In this document: in pieces, positions 9,506 to 10,368 of the stretch
Layout of the letters: each line of letters begins with the position of its first letter
Numbering within the stretch: the first letter of the stretch is position 1
DNA from: Actinomycetota bacterium
GTDB taxonomy: Bacteria; Actinomycetota; Actinomycetes; Actinomycetales; Cellulomonadaceae
NCBI GenBank assembly: GCA_018898235.1
Contig: JAHIJU010000378.1
Span: forward strand, 1-10,368
Direction: 5' to 3'
Length of the DNA stretch: 10,368 nucleotides
Position numbers and translations under genes: made by a program
Notes under the pieces: generated by a model
The model's input: the letters and a program-made list of their open reading frames with translations, nothing else
Told to the model about the DNA's origin: nothing
Databases searched by the model: none

Positions 9506-10368
9506 TACGCCTTGGGCGCGGCCAGCCCTGCGGCGATGAGGTCCATCACCGAGGAGTCGGCCAGCGTGGTCGCGTCGCCGACCACCCGGTGCTCGGCGAC
9601 GTCCCGCAGCAGGCGACGCATGATCTTGCCGGACCGGGTCTTGGGCAGCTCCGGGACGACGAGGATCTGGCGCGGTTTGGCGATCGGTCCGATGGCCTTG
9701 GCGACGTGCGCCCGCAGCTGGGCGGCCACCTCGTCGGCGGGCAGCGAGGCCCCGCTCGCGTCACCGCGCAGGATGACGAACGCGACGACGGCCTGGCCCG
9801 TGGTCTCGTCCGTGGCGCCGACCACAGCCGCCTCGGCCACCCACTCGTGGCTGACCAGGGCGGACTCGATCTCGGTGGTGGACAACCGGTGCCCGGACAC
9901 GTTCATCACGTCGTCCACCCGGCCGAGCAGCCAGATGTCACCGTCCTCGTCCTTCTTCGCACCGTCGCCGGCGAAGTAGATCCCCTTGAACCGCGACCAG
10001 TAGGTGTCGACGTAGCGGTCCGGGTCGCCCCAGATGCCGCGGAGCATCGCCGGCCACGGCTCGGTGAGCACCAGGTAGCCACCCGAGCCGTTGGGCACCG
10101 AGTGCATCTCGTCGTCGATCACGTCGGCGGCGATCCCGGGCAGCGGGACCTGGGCGGAGCCGGGTTTGGTGGTGGTGACCCCGGGCAGCGGGCTGATCAT
10201 CATGGCGCCCGTCTCGGTCTGCCACCAGGTGTCGACGATGGGGGCGCGCTCGCCGCCGATGGTGCGGTGGTACCACATCCACGCCTCGGGGTTGATCGGC
10301 TCACCCACCGAGCCGAGCACCCGCAGCGAGGACAGGTCGTGGGCGTCCGGCCACTGCTCGCCCCACTT
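9505..10368 (-). CDS. acs: Acetyl-CoA synthetase (AMP-forming), C-terminal part
   Basis: The gene runs off the right edge; 287 C-terminal residues of an enzyme usually about 650 long are present, ending at TAG 9505. Acs adenylates acetate with ATP and then forms acetyl-CoA in the cytoplasm. The visible motifs are VLGSVGEPINPEAWMWY, the adenylate-forming core WWQTETGAMM, GDGAKKDEDGDIWLLGRVDD, the hinge VMNVSGHRLSTTEIESAL and the C-terminal PKTRSGKIMRR. The Lys of SGK is the catalytic lysine that protein acetyltransferases (Pat type) modify to silence Acs, so post-translational control is likely. The frame continues from position 10368 through the GTG at 10320, which is internal and not a start. 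It converges on the DUF2156 gene across a strong hairpin. Confidence 0.95.
   Translation of the reverse strand, partial: KWGEQWPDAHDLSSLRVLGSVGEPINPEAWMWYHRTIGGERAPIVDTWWQTETGAMMISPLPGVTTTKPGSAQVPLPGIAADVIDDEMHSVPNGSGGYLVLTEPWPAMLRGIWGDPDRYVDTYWSRFKGIYFAGDGAKKDEDGDIWLLGRVDDVMNVSGHRLSTTEIESALVSHEWVAEAAVVGATDETTGQAVVAFVILRGDASGASLPADEVAAQLRAHVAKAIGPIAKPRQILVVPELPKTRSGKIMRRLLRDVAEHRVVGDATTLADSSVMDLIAAGLAAPKA

Overview
The window is very GC-rich throughout. It encodes a mycothiol synthase (MshD), an actinobacterial MutT1-type Nudix/histidine-phosphatase protein and an actinobacterial-style PiT phosphate carrier, so the source is a mycothiol-producing actinomycete. Gene content and order would suit Pseudonocardiales or a related group, but the exact taxon is a guess. 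There is no RNA gene, CRISPR array, insertion sequence or sign of recent transfer. The genes are tightly packed and no gap between genes exceeds about 150 bases.

Left part (1-5276): the tail of a DUF47/PhoU-like gene is followed 5 bases later by a PiT phosphate permease. This pair converges on a leftward unit that reads mshD, ppk1, mutT1. MshD (the last step of mycothiol synthesis) and polyphosphate kinase PPK1 lie in one uninterrupted reading frame with no stop codon between them, so the sequence as given encodes a MshD-PPK1 fusion of 1054 residues. The PPK1 stop overlaps the mutT1 GTG start (GTGA), which implies translational coupling. Together these genes cover phosphate import, phosphate storage as polyphosphate, thiol redox buffering and nucleotide-pool sanitation.

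Middle part (5277-6542): a 144-base divergent intergenic region holds an unusually strong nested dyad (a 22-bp perfect palindrome inside a 10-bp inverted repeat). It lies just upstream of a rightward gene for a flavin-dependent oxidoreductase carrying the class B (FMO-type) monooxygenase motif.

Right part (6546-10368): a leftward membrane-anchored, extracellular antigen-85/esterase-fold hydrolase is divergent from a rightward membrane protein with six predicted helices and a DUF2156 (aminoacyl-phosphatidylglycerol synthase) catalytic domain. They are plausibly a pair that adds and removes amino acids on membrane lipids. A 15-bp perfect stem forms a bidirectional terminator between the DUF2156 gene and the leftward, incomplete acetyl-CoA synthetase gene at the right edge.

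The points that most deserve checking are the MshD-PPK1 in-frame fusion (real, or a one-base error next to an ATGA junction), the dyad at 5356-5397, and the divergent aminoacyl-lipid synthase/hydrolase pair. No wholly new system was recognised.
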